NCBI RefSeq assembly: GCF_026250525.1
Contig: NZ_CP111043.1
Coordinates: 3,175,001-3,239,000 of the forward strand
DNA length: 64,000 bases
Origin: Chondrinema litorale
GTDB lineage: Bacteria > Bacteroidota > Bacteroidia > Cytophagales > Flammeovirgaceae
Reading direction: 5' to 3'
Below are positions 1-10,988 of the stretch, piece after piece. The notes under the pieces were generated by a model. The model worked only from the letters and a program-made list of their open reading frames with translations, made no database searches and was not told the DNA's origin. The position numbers were made by a program, and so were the translations under genes. Within the stretch, counting starts at the first letter, position 1, and every line of letters starts with the position of its first letter.

Positions 1-1930
<1,930 letters not shown>

Positions 1931-1974
1931 CGAAATTGTATTATTTTAGCTTGTTTACAGTATGTAAAGATTTT

Positions 1975-2086
<112 letters not shown>

Positions 2087-2101
2087 TTTTATTATATATA
2101 T

Positions 2102-2139
2102 AAACCCTTCATATCTTTTAAGATCTTGAAGGGTTTTTT
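2102..2139 (+). terminator. Intrinsic terminator of the rRNA operon
   Basis: An inverted repeat (aaacccttca ... tgaagggttt) is followed by a run of T. It lies about 15 bases after the 5S gene and ends the rRNA transcript. Confidence 0.9.
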
Positions 2140-2378
2140 ATTTGTATACTTAATATACCTTACCTCTTTAATACTTACCCACACCCCACTAAATCTTATC
2201 ATCTCTACCAAATACAAACCCTATTATCCCAATTACTTAAATAACAAAAAAAGCTACCCTAATCATTATTCAATAATAAAAATGTTAGTCATTTTGGTGT
2301 TTTAAGACAAATACAATGTTTTTATTAACTCTTTCTCTAATTATATTTAGAGTAGAAATAATCAATAAAAACAACTTT

Positions 2379-3956
2379 ATGTTCTTAAAAGCTAGCTCTT
2401 ATATAATATTTACAATCTTTTCTTTGTTTGTTTTATCATGTCAAAATAATTCTAAATTAGAAAATACTCAATTCCTTGAATTAACAGATAAGATAAAAAG
2501 TTTTGACCTACTATTAGCAAACAGTCTTATTGTAGATGGTACAGGAAGAAACAGTTATAAGGCTGATATTTTAATAAATGATGATTCTATTATTTATATA
2601 GGAGAAGTTGATACAACTAAAATTACAGTAAGTAAAATATTAAATCTTGATTATAAGGTTTTGAGTCCAGGATTTATCGACACACATTCTCATGGTGATC
2701 TAGTTAAAAATGGTGATTTTAAAAATTTTATATCTATGGGTGTTACTACTATTTGCTTAGGACAAGATGGATTTAGTCCAGATTATAAAGATATAAACAA
2801 ATGGATATTAGATGTTGATGATCAAGGTATTAATCCTAATATAGTAATGTTTACTGGACATAGTACATTAAGAACTCTTTCTGGAGTTGGTTATAATCCA
2901 AATCCTGATTCTGTTGAATTAAACAAAATGGCAGAATTATTAAGGTTCTACTTACAGAATGGGAGTTTTGGAATGACTACAGGTTTAGAATATACACCTG
3001 GAACATATGCGCAAAGTGAAGAGTTAGAGTTTTTAGCAAAAGTTGTTGGAGAAGAGGGAGGAATGATAATGAGTCATATGAGAAATGAAGATGACAGTGA
3101 GGTTGAGAATTCTATTCATGAATTATTGAAGCAAGGAGCCTATTGTCCAGTCCATATTTCTCATATTAAAGTTGTTTATGGCAAAGGAAAGGATAGAGCT
3201 AATGAGATTATTAAGTTGATAAATTCAGCAAGAAGTACTAATAAAAAAATAACAGCAGATATTTATCCATACAATGCAAGCTATACAGGTATTGGAATAG
3301 TATTTCCAGAGTGGGCAAAGCCTCCTAACAATTATAATCGAGTGCTGAGTGAAAGAGGAGATGAACTTGCTGTTTTTTTAAAAAATAAAATCCAGCAAAG
3401 AAATGGTCCAGAGGCTACTTTGTTTGGTACAGCTCCATATACAGGATTAACTTTACAGGAAGTATCAGTAAATAAAGGTAAACCTTATGAAAAAGTTTTA
3501 ATGGAAGATATAGGGCCAAAAGGAGCGTCAGCCGCTTATTTTGTCATGGATAATGAATTACAGACTACTTTACTAAAAGATTCCCTTACAATGCTTTGTT
3601 CTGATGGTAGTCCAACAATGAATCATCCTAGAGGTTATGGAAGTTTTTCAAAAATGATTGAAGAATTTGTTGTAAGAGATTCAATTTTCACCTTGCCCCA
3701 AGCAATTTATAAAATGACTTATCTTCCAGCAAAAACATTGAATATTCAAGATAGAGGACAAGTGAAAGTTGGAATGAAGGCTGATTTATTAGTTTTTGAT
3801 CCCAATAAAATTATTTCAAAAACTACATTTGAGAATCCGCATCAGCTCGCAGAAGGTTTTGATATTGTTATAATTAATGGTAAGGTGGTAAAAGATAAAG
3901 AAGAATTCCTAGATACTAAACCAGGAAAAGTTCTAAAACCACAAAGAGCCAAATAA
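2379..3956 (+). CDS. D-aminoacylase-like amidohydrolase, lipoprotein
   Basis: This is a metal-dependent amidohydrolase of the N-acyl-D-amino-acid deacylase group, which hydrolyses N-acylated D-amino acids. I start it at ATG 2379, which gives a clean lipoprotein signal peptide with lipobox FVLSC; an in-frame ATG at 2316 would only add a non-signal-like extension. Visible motifs are the first-strand metal site IDTHSHGD (H103 and H105 from this start), HISHIK in the barrel, and the late SDGSP...HPRGYGSF block typical of D-aminoacylases. A C-terminal beta-sandwich segment (GMKADLLVFDP) is also present. The expected location is periplasm-facing and lipid-anchored. The length of 525 residues is normal for the family. 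It appears to be a single-gene unit. The acylated-D-amino-acid substrate is a family inference; a related dihydropyrimidinase-like activity is possible. Confidence 0.85.
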   Translation: MFLKASSYIIFTIFSLFVLSCQNNSKLENTQFLELTDKIKSFDLLLANSLIVDGTGRNSYKADILINDDSIIYIGEVDTTKITVSKILNLDYKVLSPGFIDTHSHGDLVKNGDFKNFISMGVTTICLGQDGFSPDYKDINKWILDVDDQGINPNIVMFTGHSTLRTLSGVGYNPNPDSVELNKMAELLRFYLQNGSFGMTTGLEYTPGTYAQSEELEFLAKVVGEEGGMIMSHMRNEDDSEVENSIHELLKQGAYCPVHISHIKVVYGKGKDRANEIIKLINSARSTNKKITADIYPYNASYTGIGIVFPEWAKPPNNYNRVLSERGDELAVFLKNKIQQRNGPEATLFGTAPYTGLTLQEVSVNKGKPYEKVLMEDIGPKGASAAYFVMDNELQTTLLKDSLTMLCSDGSPTMNHPRGYGSFSKMIEEFVVRDSIFTLPQAIYKMTYLPAKTLNIQDRGQVKVGMKADLLVFDPNKIISKTTFENPHQLAEGFDIVIINGKVVKDKEEFLDTKPGKVLKPQRAK

Positions 3957-3957
3957 A

Positions 3958-3988
3958 AAAAGGATAAACCTTAATGGAATATCCTTTA
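3958..3988 (+). terminator. Possible weak terminator hairpin
   Basis: An 8-bp inverted repeat (aaaggata ... tatccttt) lies directly after the amidohydrolase stop and before the convergent phosphatase gene. The T-run is short, so termination may be weak. The same stem could serve both strands. Confidence 0.45.
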
Positions 3989-4009
3989 ACTATTGAAATA
4001 ATAATGTAT

Positions 4010-6658
4010 TTATATTTTTAATGCAATAAAAGTAATATCATCTCGCTGATCTGAATTCTGTTGATGGTCTTGGAGAGTATTTTCAAAGACTAATTTTTGC
4101 TCATAAGTAGGTTTATGACCATTAGTTTTGATTAGTTCTTTTAATCTCTTACTACCAAACCTTCTTCTTTTTGAATTTGCTGCATCAATAAAACCATCAG
4201 TTGTAAGATATATAATATCACCTTTTTCTAAGTGCATTACTTGGTTTGTGAAAGTATTAGTAACTCCTTCATACCAACCACCAATTGATTTTCTATCTGG
4301 GTTTAATTTTTTAACTTCACCATTTCTATAATGGAATAATGGACACTTTGCTCCACTATACTTAAGACTTACTACCCCATCTTCCCATTTCTCAATACAT
4401 GCTATACCAAGGTCCATACCGTCGACATTTCTAGAATCTTTTTGATTAAGAGATTCAGTAACTTGATAATGCATACTTTCAAGTATTTTAGCAGGATCAG
4501 TAATCTTTTGCTCATTTACAATCTGATTTAGGTGAGCATTACCAATCATAGACATAAATGCACCTGGTACCCCATGACCTGTACAGTCAACTGTAGCAAT
4601 TATTGATTTGTTTCCTTGTTGTGAGAACCAATAGAAATCCCCAGAAACCATGTCTTTAGGTATATAGATTACAAAGTGTTCTGGAAATACAGTTTTTAGA
4701 TCAGTCTCGGGAGGTAGGATTGCAGTCTGTATCCTTTTGGCGTATTTGATACTATCTGTAAGGTGATCATTTTTGGTTTCAAGCTCTACATAAGCATTTT
4801 CAAGTTCTGATTTACTTCTATGAAGATCTTCTTGAGTAGCTTGTAATTCTTCCATATTTTGTCTAATCTCTTCTTCCTGAGCTTGTAACTCCTCATTCTT
4901 CTCCATAATTTCCATTTGTTGTAACTTAAGCTTTTTATTAGCTTTTTGTTTCATCAAAAACGAGATTGAAATTATGATTAAAACTAGAATACATAGACCT
5001 ATCATCCAAATACCATATTGTTTAATCTTTGCTTCTTCTTGAATTTTCTGATTTTGTAATTTCTTTTCGTTTTCAAGTAAAGCAATGGTATTCATCTTTT
5101 CCTGTTCCTCTAGTTCTTTTTGTTTAAGAGCTAAATCTTTTAATTCTTGGGCTTGTTTTAAATCGGTTATTGCTTTATCTCTTTGTTCAGCGTCAAGTTT
5201 CTGTTGTGCAATTTTTAATGCTTGTTGTACTCTATCTTTTTCCAGTTGTTCAGCTTGAAGTTGAGATTCTTGTAACTTCTTTTGCTGGGTAAGCATTGCA
5301 AGTTCTTGTTCTTTCTTCTCGGATTCTACTTTTAAATTAGAAAGCTCTAAATTTTTTAATTGTTGATCAGCCATCAATAGTTTTAAGTCTTTTTCTGCCT
5401 TCTCTGCTTCTAGTTGTTTATGAGTCAACTCCTCTACTCGTTGTTTTTCTTCTGCGTAGAAATCTTCCTTATATTTTAAATACTCTTTATATGCAGCAAG
5501 TGCCTTTTTAGAACTACCAGAGTTTTCGTATATAGTAGATAGGCGTAAATAATTTTTCTCTAAGCTTTCAAGGTCATTAATTTCTGTTGCTACATCAATA
5601 GCTTGTAAACAATAGTACTTACTCTTATCATAGTCTTTTAAGCCCATATATATCGTCACAAGATAATTAAGAGTATTTGCAATCTCTTTTTTGTTGTCTT
5701 CAGCTTTTCTAATAGAAAGAACCTCTTCATAATTTTCAATTGCTTTAGTAAACTCTTGCTTAGACTGATGAACAACTCCAATACTCATTAAAATAGGTGC
5801 ATACTCAGTAGGGCTCTTTCCAACTTCTTTATATAAAGTCACACATTGTTCGAAATAGTTTAAAGCAGCATCATATTGCTTTAATTTTTGGTGTAGGATA
5901 CCAATTTTATTTAAATAAAGCCCTATACCAGAAGTATCATTTTGTTGTTGCTTGATAAGATAAACTCGGTTACTAGCTGCTAATGCATTATTGAATTTAC
6001 CTGATGTCATATAAAGAGTAATAAGCTTTTCTAAGATGCTTACTTTTCCTTCTTCATCATTTCTTTTGGTATATAATTCTATCAGTTCATTGTAATACTT
6101 TTCAGACCTATCATAATTTTGTAAAAGTTGATGTAATACAGCTAAGTATCTAATTATTGATTCTTCTTCACTTTGAAAATTATTTTTCTTCGTAATAGAT
6201 AGAGCTTGATCATAATAGGAGAGGGTTTTATCAATAACCTCCCATTCTTGATAAAAGCTAGCTGTTTGAACATAAGTATTTACATAAACTTTAGGTTCAT
6301 CAATTACATCAGCCGCATTAAGAGCTTTTAAGTAGTAATTTAATCCCTCCTTAAATTCTCTTTGTAAGCGTTTAATTTTACCAATATTAAGTGCAGATCG
6401 TAAAATACCTTGTTGATAGCCGATAGCTTCTGAAAGCTTTAGGGCTGAATCAGCAAAGACTAAAGAATTATCAAGTGAGCTTTCTTTGTCTTCAAAAAGT
6501 TCTTCTGCCATTTCATTTAATAGAAAAATCTGCAGAGTATCTGATTCGCGTTGAGTCGAAGTAGCTAACCTGTCTACTTTTTTATTATTAGTAAAGGAAA
6601 GGTTAGTTACAAATGGTAGCGTAAAGATGATAATAGAGTAGTAAATGAGGCTTCTCAT
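4010..6658 (-). CDS. TPR/coiled-coil SpoIIE-family serine phosphatase
   Basis: This is an 882-residue sensor-type PP2C phosphatase. In order: an N-terminal hydrophobic signal/anchor; about eight tetratricopeptide-like helical repeats (about 50-400); a long Lys/Glu/Gln-rich coiled coil (about 400-545); one membrane segment (about 549-570); a second coiled coil (about 575-640); then a SpoIIE/PP2C domain to the end. The phosphatase metal motifs are intact: KDMVSGDF (D674) and DCTGHGVPGAF (D691), with TTDGF near the end. In known relatives such domains dephosphorylate anti-sigma-factor antagonists or similar partners. No such partner gene lies next to it, so the target is unknown. The TPR half is probably periplasmic and the phosphatase cytoplasmic. 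It is transcribed away from the kinase at 6847, with 188 bases between the starts. Confidence 0.88.
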   Translation of the reverse strand: MRSLIYYSIIIFTLPFVTNLSFTNNKKVDRLATSTQRESDTLQIFLLNEMAEELFEDKESSLDNSLVFADSALKLSEAIGYQQGILRSALNIGKIKRLQREFKEGLNYYLKALNAADVIDEPKVYVNTYVQTASFYQEWEVIDKTLSYYDQALSITKKNNFQSEEESIIRYLAVLHQLLQNYDRSEKYYNELIELYTKRNDEEGKVSILEKLITLYMTSGKFNNALAASNRVYLIKQQQNDTSGIGLYLNKIGILHQKLKQYDAALNYFEQCVTLYKEVGKSPTEYAPILMSIGVVHQSKQEFTKAIENYEEVLSIRKAEDNKKEIANTLNYLVTIYMGLKDYDKSKYYCLQAIDVATEINDLESLEKNYLRLSTIYENSGSSKKALAAYKEYLKYKEDFYAEEKQRVEELTHKQLEAEKAEKDLKLLMADQQLKNLELSNLKVESEKKEQELAMLTQQKKLQESQLQAEQLEKDRVQQALKIAQQKLDAEQRDKAITDLKQAQELKDLALKQKELEEQEKMNTIALLENEKKLQNQKIQEEAKIKQYGIWMIGLCILVLIIISISFLMKQKANKKLKLQQMEIMEKNEELQAQEEEIRQNMEELQATQEDLHRSKSELENAYVELETKNDHLTDSIKYAKRIQTAILPPETDLKTVFPEHFVIYIPKDMVSGDFYWFSQQGNKSIIATVDCTGHGVPGAFMSMIGNAHLNQIVNEQKITDPAKILESMHYQVTESLNQKDSRNVDGMDLGIACIEKWEDGVVSLKYSGAKCPLFHYRNGEVKKLNPDRKSIGGWYEGVTNTFTNQVMHLEKGDIIYLTTDGFIDAANSKRRRFGSKRLKELIKTNGHKPTYEQKLVFENTLQDHQQNSDQRDDITFIALKI

Positions 6659-6846
6659 TTGTATGGGTTTTGAGTGACTATATTTTAATGATGAACCAAA
6701 TCTTTTCTGTATTATTGTTAGTCTAGGCTAACTTGTGTGAGAAAACGCAGCTATAAGGGGAAAATAACTCTCAATAATAGTTAACAATGCACAGAATGAT
6801 GTTTATTATGCAATTTGAAGTGTTTTAGAAGAAATTATAAAAACGG

Positions 6847-8208
6847 ATGGTTCTTAGAAATTACAGACTACAATTTGTACTTAGGTTGTTAATATTGTCT
6901 CTTTTAATAATGTTTTTTTGTTACCTTATTTTAGATTCCAAATGGCAAGTTACACCAGTACTTACATTGTTAACAGTCTTGTTTTCAATAGTAGAGTTAA
7001 TCCGATTTCATGAGATGCAACTTCAATATCTAGAAAAATATTTAGTGGCTATTAAGCATAATGATATTTCAGGAAACTATATGCCTAAATTAACTGGTAA
7101 GTATCACAATAGAATTCGAGAAACAACTCAAAGCATTCATGAAGAATTAAGAAAATTGAGAAGTGAGAATCAAAGTGAGAAGCATTTTTCAGATTACATT
7201 GTAAATAAATTACCCGGAGCATTGATGTGCTATAATGATGCAAGGGAAATTATTGTACTTAATGAAGCATTTAAAGCAATGTTTGGTGTTTCGTACCTTT
7301 CTGTTGTAGATCAATTAGATAAGTTTATTCCAGGATTTACTAATGCTATAAATGAATTACAAACGAAAGGGAAGACTCTGTTTTCTTTTACTAAAGAAGG
7401 TAAACCGTGGCAAGTTTTAATGTATTATTCTGTATTTGTAAAAGATGGGAAGAAAATTTATGTAATTACATTACAAGATATTCAAAGTGAGATGATTGCA
7501 GCTGAAGTTGCCAGTTGGCAGAAACTTATTAGAGTTATGGCTCACGAAATTATTAATACAGTCACCCCAATTGTATCCCTTGCATCTGTAATGCATGATA
7601 AATCTCTATCAAAACTGAAGCAAGTTGTTAAGGACGAAAAACAATTTGTATTTGGTAATCTGGAGAAGGGGCTTTTTACAATTACTCAAAGAGGCAAAGG
7701 GCTTATTCACTTTGTAGATAATTATAGAAAGTTTTCTAAAACTGTTTCTTTAGACTATAGAGGATTCAGTATTTATAACTTGTTTGAAAGGACTATTACC
7801 TTATTTAGGCACAATACTGAAAATGAAGACATTCGTTTTGTTGTGAAGGAAATACATAAAGATTTAAGCATTTACGCTGATGTTGAGTTAATAGAACAAG
7901 TACTAATAAATTTAACTGTAAATGCGATTGCAGCATGTAGAACCAAAAGCAATCCAGAGATAATATTTGTAGCAACAAAAAATCAAGTTGGTGCAGTTGT
8001 AATTAGAGTTGTAGATAATGGTGTTGGAATACCTTTAGAGATTCAAGACCAAATTTTCACTCCCTTTTTTACCACTAAAGAAAACGGATCGGGAATAGGA
8101 TTAAGTTTTAGCAGACAAATAATGAATTTTCACGGTGGAAGTATAGATGTATATTCTGAGCCAGAAAAAGGTAGTTCTGTAACTTTAGAATTTCCAGTAA
8201 AAAAATAA
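6847..8208 (+). CDS. NtrY-like sensor histidine kinase (orphan)
   Basis: This is a 453-residue membrane histidine kinase. Two N-terminal membrane segments (about 10-30 and 36-52) with almost no periplasmic loop are followed by a linker, a PAS-like domain (about 115-215), a dimerisation helix with the phospho-acceptor H233 in HEIINTVTPI, and a HATPase domain with N box (NLTVNAIAAC), DNGVGI, FFTTKENGSGIGL. The H-box resembles NtrY/NtrB (HEIKNPLTPI in the family), with Ile-Asn in place of Lys-Asn-Pro. NtrY kinases normally pair with a sigma-54 activator of the NtrX type, but none is adjacent: the next gene is a convergent DUF3592 gene whose stop lies 8 bases away. Partner and signal are therefore unknown. 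No clear Shine-Dalgarno sequence is present. Confidence 0.87.
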   Translation: MVLRNYRLQFVLRLLILSLLIMFFCYLILDSKWQVTPVLTLLTVLFSIVELIRFHEMQLQYLEKYLVAIKHNDISGNYMPKLTGKYHNRIRETTQSIHEELRKLRSENQSEKHFSDYIVNKLPGALMCYNDAREIIVLNEAFKAMFGVSYLSVVDQLDKFIPGFTNAINELQTKGKTLFSFTKEGKPWQVLMYYSVFVKDGKKIYVITLQDIQSEMIAAEVASWQKLIRVMAHEIINTVTPIVSLASVMHDKSLSKLKQVVKDEKQFVFGNLEKGLFTITQRGKGLIHFVDNYRKFSKTVSLDYRGFSIYNLFERTITLFRHNTENEDIRFVVKEIHKDLSIYADVELIEQVLINLTVNAIAACRTKSNPEIIFVATKNQVGAVVIRVVDNGVGIPLEIQDQIFTPFFTTKENGSGIGLSFSRQIMNFHGGSIDVYSEPEKGSSVTLEFPVKK

Positions 8209-8215
8209 AGAGCAA

Positions 8216-8611
8216 TTAATCTTTTATTCGTGCAATAAGTGGGTTTTCTGCTTCATACTCAATATTTACTGTATCACCTTCTTTAAAAGGAAGAGGTTTG
8301 TTATAACCAGTTTGCGCTCTAAACCTAACCATTTGTGCTCCTTGAACTCTAAAGCGAATAATAGGGTAAAATTTTTCATTCTCACTGTTTTCTCCTGGAA
8401 TTACTAATGATTTAACACTTGGTTGGTTAATTTCCTCAAAGCCCATAATTTCTCCAGTTGTTTCTACAGCATTCTGTATTTTTTGCTTGTTTTTACTTAC
8501 TAGATATAGATAAACTGCTACAGCTAGAAGTACAATAATAATAGAAATAACAATACCCATGGTAAGAAAAAATAAGTTTAAAAAGTAATACTTAAATTCA
8601 ATATTAAACAA
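8216..8611 (-). CDS. DUF3592-like membrane protein
   Basis: This is a small protein with one N-terminal membrane segment followed by a beta-rich domain. The pattern YPIIRFRV, a gap, then GDTVNIEYEAENPLIARI matches the DUF3592 layout (a strand with a request-like YNP..P motif). Its function is unknown. The reading frame extends to an ATG at 8611, but an ATG at 8560 (MGIVISIIIVLL) begins right at the membrane helix and is an equally likely or better start, giving 114 residues. The stop lies 8 bases from the convergent kinase stop and no terminator is visible between them. Confidence 0.7.
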   Translation of the reverse strand: MFNIEFKYYFLNLFFLTMGIVISIIIVLLAVAVYLYLVSKNKQKIQNAVETTGEIMGFEEINQPSVKSLVIPGENSENEKFYPIIRFRVQGAQMVRFRAQTGYNKPLPFKEGDTVNIEYEAENPLIARIKD

Positions 8612-8661
8612 GTATTATAGGGAAATAGTATTAAAATTTATTGTAAAACTAGTAATATTAA

Positions 8662-9420
8662 TTATTCTGCTTTTGCATTTTTTATGATCGAACTAATTAT
8701 ATTTTCTGGTGCGTTTTCATGCTGTTGGGCAAGAGTTCTCAAGCAGAAGTATTGAAGATTAGATTTTCTGCCAGTTGAAGCAGTAAACCCCCAAATAACT
8801 TGTGTGTTGCCTTCAAAAATGTCGTTAATTAAATCTCTTTGCCCAGTATGGACAACTTTGCCGTCTAAAGTTACTTTAATGGTTTGGGTTTCTGGATTCC
8901 AGCTAAACCTAAAATCATGGAGAAAGTTATCCTCAATATTAAAGTCATCTTCATTATTATTCCAATGAGATTCATGAAAGCTAATTCCATTTTCAAGATA
9001 TGCTATATGATCATACCATGGGTCATTTTGTTGTGGGTTTTGATAAGTGTCAAACTCGACAGCAATTGATGGAGTAATTGAATTTGCCCAATAAGCAGAA
9101 GGGCTCCATCTGCCATATCCCATACATTCTCCCCAAGTACCATATGCTTCATATCCTCTAGGGTCATTATGAATTACAAAAGTAATTCCATCTGCACCTT
9201 CGTCATTAGCTCCAAAAAATATATCAAAGGTAATCTCAAAGTAATTGCTTAAATCTAATTTTGTTTGATAGTATGCAATACCTTCTCTATACTGATAATC
9301 AGGAGTTAACCTAATACAATTTCCAGACATATATTCAGCATCACCAATTAATTCAAATTGCGCATTTGCTACTTGAGAAAAAACAAATAAAGAAAGAAGG
9401 AGTGTGAGATAGCGGTACAT
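8662..9420 (-). CDS. Secreted L-type (legume-like) lectin-domain protein
   Basis: A signal peptide of about 20 residues (ending VANAQ) is followed by one L-type lectin jelly-roll domain that fills the rest of the 252 residues. Supporting motifs are the first-strand FDIFFG, ADGITFVIHND, an acidic metal-site strand AVEFDTYQN, HIAYL, and the long WNPETQTIKVTLDG strand. The family binds glycans with a Ca/Mn site; the FDTYQN-P element fits the metal loop. There is no C-terminal sorting domain, so it is probably periplasmic or released. It stands alone; 50 bases separate it from the DUF3592 gene downstream. The ligand is unknown. Confidence 0.82.
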   Translation of the reverse strand: MYRYLTLLLSLFVFSQVANAQFELIGDAEYMSGNCIRLTPDYQYREGIAYYQTKLDLSNYFEITFDIFFGANDEGADGITFVIHNDPRGYEAYGTWGECMGYGRWSPSAYWANSITPSIAVEFDTYQNPQQNDPWYDHIAYLENGISFHESHWNNNEDDFNIEDNFLHDFRFSWNPETQTIKVTLDGKVVHTGQRDLINDIFEGNTQVIWGFTASTGRKSNLQYFCLRTLAQQHENAPENIISSIIKNAKAE

Positions 9421-9625
9421 ATTATAAATAGCTTAGTAAAAAAATCTTCATGGATAATTAAGGTTTGATTGTTAGAGAGTTGAGTGTAAGCACTGAATGA
9501 GTAATACCTAATTTACCAAAATTTTCTCAAAAGGTGGTACAACTTATTATGAATGGTTGAAATTTTTATTAAAAAATAAATCCACTAATCTCATTAACTT
9601 CCATTTATAGTCAAATCTTAAATTG

Positions 9626-9657
9626 TTTGAAAAATCATAAAATTTGGTCTATCTTTA
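9626..9657 (+). promoter_or_regulatory. Bacteroidota-type promoter for the aminotransferase gene
   Basis: TTTG at 9626-9629 and TATCTTTA at 9650-9657 are separated by 20 bases, one base from the TTTG-N19..21-TAnnTTTG consensus. It sits in the 336-bp gap before the gene at 9757 and would give a leader of about 90 bases. The rest of the gap (9421-9625) holds nothing recognisable. Confidence 0.6.
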
Positions 9658-9756
9658 TGAAGTACGCATAAAATAAATAGAGAAAAATTATCTATTTAAC
9701 AATTGTGTTTCTAAAAGAAATATAAAACTAAATTATTTACCCCTAAATCGCTTTTT

Positions 9757-10929
9757 ATGTCATCATCAATTAACAGAAGAAATTGGCTGAAATCTGGTAT
9801 GTTACTTTCAGCAGGTTTAGCAGCAGGCAATTGGACAGAAGTACTTGCCGAGTCTCGCAGAACCAAAAAAATTCCTCAAATGCTACCAAGTGGATTATTA
9901 GAGCATGAAGCTCCAGATATTCCACCAATGAAGGCTAGGTTATTAGCTAATGAAAACCCATTTGGCCCATCAGATAAAGCTAAGCAAGCAATTAAAGATG
10001 CAATTGATACCAGCTTTAGATATGGATGGGAAGGTAAAAGAGAGTTTGTTAACCTAATTGCTGAAAAAGAAGGTGTAACTCCAGATCATATCTTATTAGG
10101 AGCTGGCTCTACTGAATTATTAAATGCAGCATCTTGGTATTTTGCTTTAGAAACTGAAGGCAAAATTATTTCTGGAGATTTAACCTACGATTCATTAATA
10201 AGAACAGCAGCTGTACATGGTGCTGGTTGCGATAGAGTTCCTCTTACCTCTGATTTTAAATTGGACTTGAAAGGAATGGCTGATGGTGTTCATAATGGAA
10301 CAAGTATGGTTTACATTTGTAACCCTAACAACCCAACAGGAACCACTGTAGATAGCAAAGAGCTGGAAGACTTCTGCATGAGAGTTTCTAAAAAGACTCC
10401 TATTTTTATAGACGAAGCTTATATAGATTTTACTGATAATCCAGAAGAAAAATCTATGATTAAATGTATCAGAAAAGGTTATGATATTATGGTGGCTAGA
10501 ACCTTCTCAAAGCTTCATGCTTTTGCAGGTTTGAGAATCGGATATTTAGTTGCACTTCCAGCTACAATTACTAAAATAAAAGAATATGCTTCAGGTGGGG
10601 GTACTATCTCTGCTCCATCAAGTGCTGCTGCAGTAGCTAGTTACCAAGATACAGATTATCATAAGTATGCCTATGATATGAACAATAAATCTAAAGGTTA
10701 TTTATACAAAACACTTGAAGGTATGGGTATGGAGTACATTCCATCTGAAACAAGTTTTGTGTTATTTCCTATAGCTGTAGATGCGCAAGCTTTTAGAAAA
10801 CAAATGTTTGAAAAAGGTGTAGGAATACAGACAAGGAATTATAAAGATCAGGATTATTGCCGAGTGAGTATTGGTACAATGGATGAGATGAAAGTCTTTA
10901 CAAAAGCATTGAAAGAAATTGTAGCTTAA
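9757..10929 (+). CDS. Tat-exported histidinol-phosphate-aminotransferase-like PLP enzyme
   Basis: This is a fold-type I PLP aminotransferase of the HisC group, 390 residues. The first 32 residues form a twin-arginine signal (RRNWLKSG then a moderately hydrophobic Ala/Gly/Leu stretch ending VLAES), so the enzyme should be folded and cofactor-loaded before export to the periplasm. Catalytic elements are complete: NENPFGPS at the substrate-binding start, CNPNNPTGT, DEAYIDF, and the PLP Schiff-base lysine K252 in RTFSKLHAFAGLRIGY, plus the C-terminal RVSIGT arginine. No his genes are nearby, so the role is probably not histidine biosynthesis. The substrate is unknown. Confidence 0.85.
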   Translation: MSSSINRRNWLKSGMLLSAGLAAGNWTEVLAESRRTKKIPQMLPSGLLEHEAPDIPPMKARLLANENPFGPSDKAKQAIKDAIDTSFRYGWEGKREFVNLIAEKEGVTPDHILLGAGSTELLNAASWYFALETEGKIISGDLTYDSLIRTAAVHGAGCDRVPLTSDFKLDLKGMADGVHNGTSMVYICNPNNPTGTTVDSKELEDFCMRVSKKTPIFIDEAYIDFTDNPEEKSMIKCIRKGYDIMVARTFSKLHAFAGLRIGYLVALPATITKIKEYASGGGTISAPSSAAAVASYQDTDYHKYAYDMNNKSKGYLYKTLEGMGMEYIPSETSFVLFPIAVDAQAFRKQMFEKGVGIQTRNYKDQDYCRVSIGTMDEMKVFTKALKEIVA

Positions 10930-10938
10930 TAAAAAAGA

Positions 10939-10966
10939 AAAGGTCACCAAAAAAGAGGTGACCTTT
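10939..10966. terminator. Bidirectional intrinsic terminator
   Basis: A perfect 9-bp inverted repeat (aaggtcacc ... ggtgacctt) is flanked by A-runs on the left and T on the right. It lies between the convergent genes ending at 10929 and 10989 and can serve both. Confidence 0.85.
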
Positions 10967-10988
10967 AACTTTGGAATATGATAGAAAT

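Noticed and set aside
2316..2378. Longer N-terminus of the amidohydrolase from ATG 2316
   Set aside because: The extension would bury the lipoprotein signal; ATG 2379 gives a standard lipobox distance.
10762..10950. Minus-strand ORF of 62 codons over the end of the aminotransferase gene
   Set aside because: It overlaps a well-supported gene and a terminator and has no coding features.
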